From the NCBI RefSeq assembly GCF_021130785.1, contig NC_060212.1, forward strand, positions 149,230,001 through 149,294,000: DNA of 64,000 bases. The letters run 5' to 3'. The notes under the pieces were generated by a model. That model saw nothing but the letters and a program-made list of their open reading frames with translations. It did not search any database and was not told where the DNA came from. Made by a program: the position numbers and the translations under genes. How positions within the stretch are numbered: position 1 is the stretch's first letter; every line of letters begins with the position of its first letter. Positions 60,533-64,000 of this stretch are shown here, one piece after another. The DNA is from Homalodisca vitripennis. Taxonomy: Eukaryota; Arthropoda; Insecta; Hemiptera; Cicadellidae.

Positions 60533-61220
60533 TAAAAGACAAATTTGATTTATTTTAGGCGAGAAAATAATGGTAGAGAAGATTTGGAAATACTGAACCA
60601 TAAATTCGAACAGGTTGTAAGATTCAAATACCTCGGAGCAATAGTTAATTCAAAGAGTAATGAACTAATAGAAATCCAAAATAGAATAAATTTGACAAAT
60701 AGAAGCATGTACTCATTAAATAATATTTTAAAATCAAAATTACTGTCTTACAAAACAAAATTAAGAATATATAAGACCAGTTCTTCTCTATGGAGCAGAG
60801 ACATGGATTATAGATAAACAGGCAGAAAAGAGATTGTTTACATTCGAGAATAAAATTTTAAGGAAAATTTTCGGACCTATTAGAGATGGAGATGGATGGA
60901 GAATCAGGCACAACCAAGAAATCAGAGAGATGTTTCAATCTCCAGACGTTGTAGGAGAAGCAAAGAGCAAGAGACTTCGGTGGGCAGGCCATGTGATGAG
61001 GAGGGAGGATGATAAATTGATTAAAGAGGTTTGGAAACACAATCCAGTTGGAAGAAGACCTCGAGGTAGACCCAAAAATCGCTGGAAGGACCAGGTGGAG
61101 AAGGACTTGCGGAAATTGAGAGCGGGTCAGGGGGATTTTGAAGACAGGGAGAGATGGAGGCGGCTGGTTGGCGAGGCCAAATACCACCCATGGCCATGGG
61201 AGTAAGAGTAAGTAAGTAAT
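60533..61220 (+). pseudogene. 5'-truncated RTE-like non-LTR retrotransposon, C-terminal domain
   Basis: Two frames form one LINE protein. The first (from about 60536) has FRRENNGREDLEILNHKFEQ and FKYLGAIVNSKSNELIEIQN, then SKLLSYKTKLRIYKT. After a small deletion near 60783 the second reads PVLLYGAETWIIDKQAEKR, then FENKILRKIFGPIRDGDGWR. RLRWAGHVMRREDDKL and the basic VGRRPRGRPKNRWKDQV follow, to the stop at 61203-61205. YLGxxV, LLYGAETW and RWAGHV.R are hallmark motifs of this C-terminal region. The catalytic core and endonuclease are missing. The 3' end is short with a (GTAA)n tail at 61204-61219 right after the stop, as usual for RTE-type elements. The minus frame 60858-61250 is a shadow. 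Confidence 0.88.
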
Positions 61221-61327
61221 ATAATTGAACAGTGTCGAAAGCGTTACCAAATTATTCTAAGCAATTTATTCTTTTCATTCCAACTTGAAGGGTTAGTTAG
61301 ATAAATAGTGTACACTTTTAAGGCCTT

Positions 61328-61600
61328 ATTTATGAAATGAAATGAAATGAAATATGAAATCAAAATATCCTTATTCCTTCTACAACATTACACTTCATGC
61401 ATCATATAAAATAGTAGGAATATACTCGACCATCCTACACAGTTTTGATAGCCGGCAGTCAAACAAAATGCACTATTACAAACTATGATACACTTTACAG
61501 ACTATGACAACTTATTACTCGCCTTATTATTCCTAGTTACTATGACAAACATATATTTAAAAATTTTATTAAAAACTGGAAAATAAAAATATTTTAATTA
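61328..61600 (-). mobile_element. Probable LINE 3' end
   Basis: On the minus strand the sequence ends ATAAGGATATTTTGATTTC and then (ATTTC)n near 61331-61355. This is laid out like the (CATT)n-tailed LINE end at 28.5 kb. No coding part is visible upstream, and the fragment stops at the TA tract. Confidence 0.4.
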
Positions 61601-61615
61601 GTAGGTTTATTAGTG

Positions 61616-61617
<2 letters not shown>

Positions 61618-61665
<48 letters not shown>

Positions 61666-61685
61666 GAGTATATATATATATATAT
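61618..61685. repeat. (TA)n microsatellite
   Basis: TA alternation with one ACGAGTA interruption. Confidence 0.95.
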
Positions 61686-64000
61686 TACCGAGAAACCTAC
61701 CTTCGAGACCCCAAAGAATTCAAAAAAATAATTTTTAACACGAAAAACTCAAAATGGCACTGGGGGTGAAGAAGATGTTCAGCTTTGAAATATTTCTGAA
61801 ATATAGTGTAATCACATAGATACAGTGTTTCACATATTCATAATAAAGGTAATATATTATAAAGTTTAACTTTCCAGTAGCAGAAGGTGCTTTAAAATTT
61901 CCTATATGATTTGTAGTATAAATTTGACTTGAAGTTAAAGTATAGCAAATATAAATAAGTATATGTATAACATTTTATAGTGGAATAACATTCCAGAAAC
62001 ATTCTTTCTTACAGTTTTCAACCTATTACGATACAGGTAATATATTATAGAACTGTATGGATTGTCACAAATAAGTATGTGAAGTCAACTATTTAAACTT
62101 TCTTGCAATTTTAGTTATTTTGAGATACCAATTGTGGTACAGTTAAGATGAATACCATGTATCACTAGTATAATCATTCAAAAATTTAAAATTCAACTAT
62201 TACTCTTAACTCTCTACTGATGGTCAAGCGTCTCTTAAACTTAATACCTTTTTTTCTCTGTTACAACAAAAAGCTTAGAAAATTACACCTACTCCTCTAA
62301 GAACCTTAAAGCTGATTCCGAAGTGACGGGATCTTTTGAATGGGTAAGGTTGGGAGTAGACGCCGTCTCATGAGAAAGGTTTAGGGCACTAATCTCGTCA
62401 TTTCTGCTAGAATAAGGAGAAGCCAGCTATGAACCAGCCTCTCTAGTCAAATTATGTAGGGGGTGGCGCACCCTTATGTGCTGGTAAGAAACTTTGACTC
62501 TTAGAAAAACCCCACCAACCCTAACAGTCATATCCCGGAGTAGACTATACCTATCGAATTACCCTTGCGCCCCAGAATCTAGCCACCTGCGGTTAGTGAT
62601 GTGCCGCTCCTAAGCATCAATAAGGTTGCCCATATTTTTAAGTGACATCGGTTTTTGCTGTACCTACTGTGGGCTGGAAGTTATACTGTGGCGAACCCTC
62701 CTGGGTAGTAACTTAATACCTTAAAAAGTGCATTATTTGTGTGTAAGTAAAAACTAGAATATATATTTAACTCAACTCATAAAACTTAAAAATGAAAAAT
62801 TATTATTATTATGTTGACACCAAATTTAGTTCAAATTCAGTTTGATTTAAACTTGCATACCCGTAAACTGCATCTTCTTACTAAACCACTGTACTACCAC
62901 CATCGACCAACAGTTACAAATACTACTGCGTTAGTTTATTTCTTAACAATATGATTGGTGTACAAATTAAACCTATTTCGTTTTATGAATTCTTTAAAAT
63001 TTATGTAAATAACCTAAAAATGTGTGTTTGATAAAATTTGTTTTACAATCAAATTTACTATTAGTACTATATTTACTAGAATATGAAGCGTCAGAGACTT
63101 AGAACTAAAGAGCCAAAGATTGAGCTGTTTACGCCGTTTGACAAACTCTTAGTGGGATAGCGATAGTTGCGATTCTTTCTATGACCCTAGGAATTATATA
63201 GGTACCATTGACATTGTACTGTACCGAATCTCTCCATTATTATGTTTTGTAAGACCCTCGCAAAGGCCAGTGCGCCATGAGAACGGACAGAGTAAGGCTT
63301 ACTTGTAAATTGGCCAGATATTTAAAAGAATCAATAAATAAAACCTTTAGTACATATTTTGGTTACTTGTTTAATCATATTCTGATAAATGATTGACTAA
63401 ACAGATACATCAAAGTTAGTTAATTGAAAATATTAACTGACCATCTAACAACACTAGTGGTAAAACTGAAAACGAATAACTTTATAATATTACTTAATGA
63501 TAAATAAAGAAAATCACTTTTAAATATGTCATTTAAAAAAATGCACCGTGGATAGGTGATGCGTTGACAAACTTTTACCTTTCCCAGGATTTCAATTAGT
63601 TTTGTGAAATAATCTTTTGAAATTTAAATTTAAAAACGTTTTGTGTGACTTTTCTTAGCTGTAATTGGATAATTTATACGTGCTTCAAAAGCTTCAGTAT
63701 AATTAGATCCCTTGCAGTATAAAATGGAAATTTTACATGAAAATATTGCATTGTTGAATCTCCACACAACCTTTACAAAAGGTTCTGCAGTACGAGAACT
63801 GGGTCCCTTTATCTGTTGTACAATGCAGTTTTACTCGCTACTTGGCAAGTAGCCACTCTCGAAAGGAACTTACCTTTGTCATTTTAGGCCACACATTTTT
63901 TACAAAAGACAGACAGGCCACTTGAGTCAACATGAATATACAAGCCGCGAGAGAGTGCACACGCTCGGTTTATGTTGACTTTGCCCGGACCTGCTTTTAA
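61686..64000. other. Mostly AT-rich end of window
   Basis: A GC-richer block at 62295-62720 is listed separately. At 62948 AATATGATTGGTGTACA repeats the left edge of family B. Near the end, AGTCAACAT (63925-63933) and ATGTTGACT (63972-63980) form a 9-bp inverted repeat around a GC-richer loop. No gene is supported. Confidence 0.5.
62295..62720. other. Unidentified GC-richer block, possible element remnant
   Basis: Continuous moderately GC-rich sequence (GGGTAAGGTTGGGAGTAGAC, GGGGGTGGCGCACCC, AACCCTCCTGGGTAG) has sharp contrast to both flanks. GGGTGGCGCACCC is itself a palindrome (62461-62473). Frames are closed. It resembles untranslated sequence of a retroelement more than a host gene, but I cannot name it. 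Confidence 0.3.

Noticed and set aside
60858..61250. 130-codon minus-strand frame
   Set aside because: Antisense shadow of the RTE-like coding sequence, whose plus-strand motifs are unambiguous.

Overview
The window is eukaryotic, nuclear and almost certainly from an arthropod, most likely an insect. It is strongly AT-rich and rich in (TA)n microsatellites. It carries a mariner-type DNA transposon, several non-LTR retrotransposon 3' ends of insect type, and tRNA-derived SINEs. No operon, ribosome-binding site or long uninterrupted host ORF is present. A hemipteran-like genome is my guess from the mix of repeats, but nothing in the window proves the order or species.

No intact host gene can be assigned. 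The window reads as an intergenic or long-intronic landscape. Its recognisable content is (1) mobile elements: a dead mariner at 19.15-19.94 kb, a complete tRNA-SINE with target-site duplication at 18.84-19.00 kb, a second tRNA-SINE at 21.45-21.56 kb, LINE fragments at 28.5-29.4 (-), 39.7-40.9 (+), 41.5-42.66 (-), 58.7-59.1 (+), 60.5-61.2 (+) and 61.3-61.6 kb (-), and several unnamed dispersed families; (2) four independent tandem arrays with monomers of about 186 bp (3.07-3.66 kb), 83/91/114 bp with higher-order structure (15.08-16.11 kb), 237 bp (23.88-24.59 kb) and 167 bp (26.2-26.96 kb); (3) a large imperfect inverted repeat at 46.87-47.67 kb; and (4) eight (TA)n tracts and one (GT)n-(GC)n tract.

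Against this background there are short GC-richer islands that look regulatory: a CpG-rich block with a TATA box at 8.97-9.31 kb (best promoter candidate), and candidate enhancers with clustered motifs at 23.1-23.33 (four TACGTG in 9-bp phase), 30.98-31.16 (TGACA/TGTCA cluster plus a consensus CRE), 33.03-33.25 (paired Su(H)-type sites), 38.03-38.15 (RFX X-box), 52.18-52.37 and 56.39-56.64 kb (clustered GCCAT). One stretch at 58.33-58.61 kb on the minus strand holds two overlapping ATG-less open frames next to a strong splice donor. It is the best candidate for an unrecognised exon or decayed coding sequence.

Because there are few genes, little can be said about genes working together. The biology visible is repeat dynamics: a dispersed family turned into a tandem array at two separate places, a higher-order repeat growing by block duplication, and possible hairpin-RNA formation from the inverted repeat. 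Motif-based regulatory calls are low-confidence and rest on sequence matches only.
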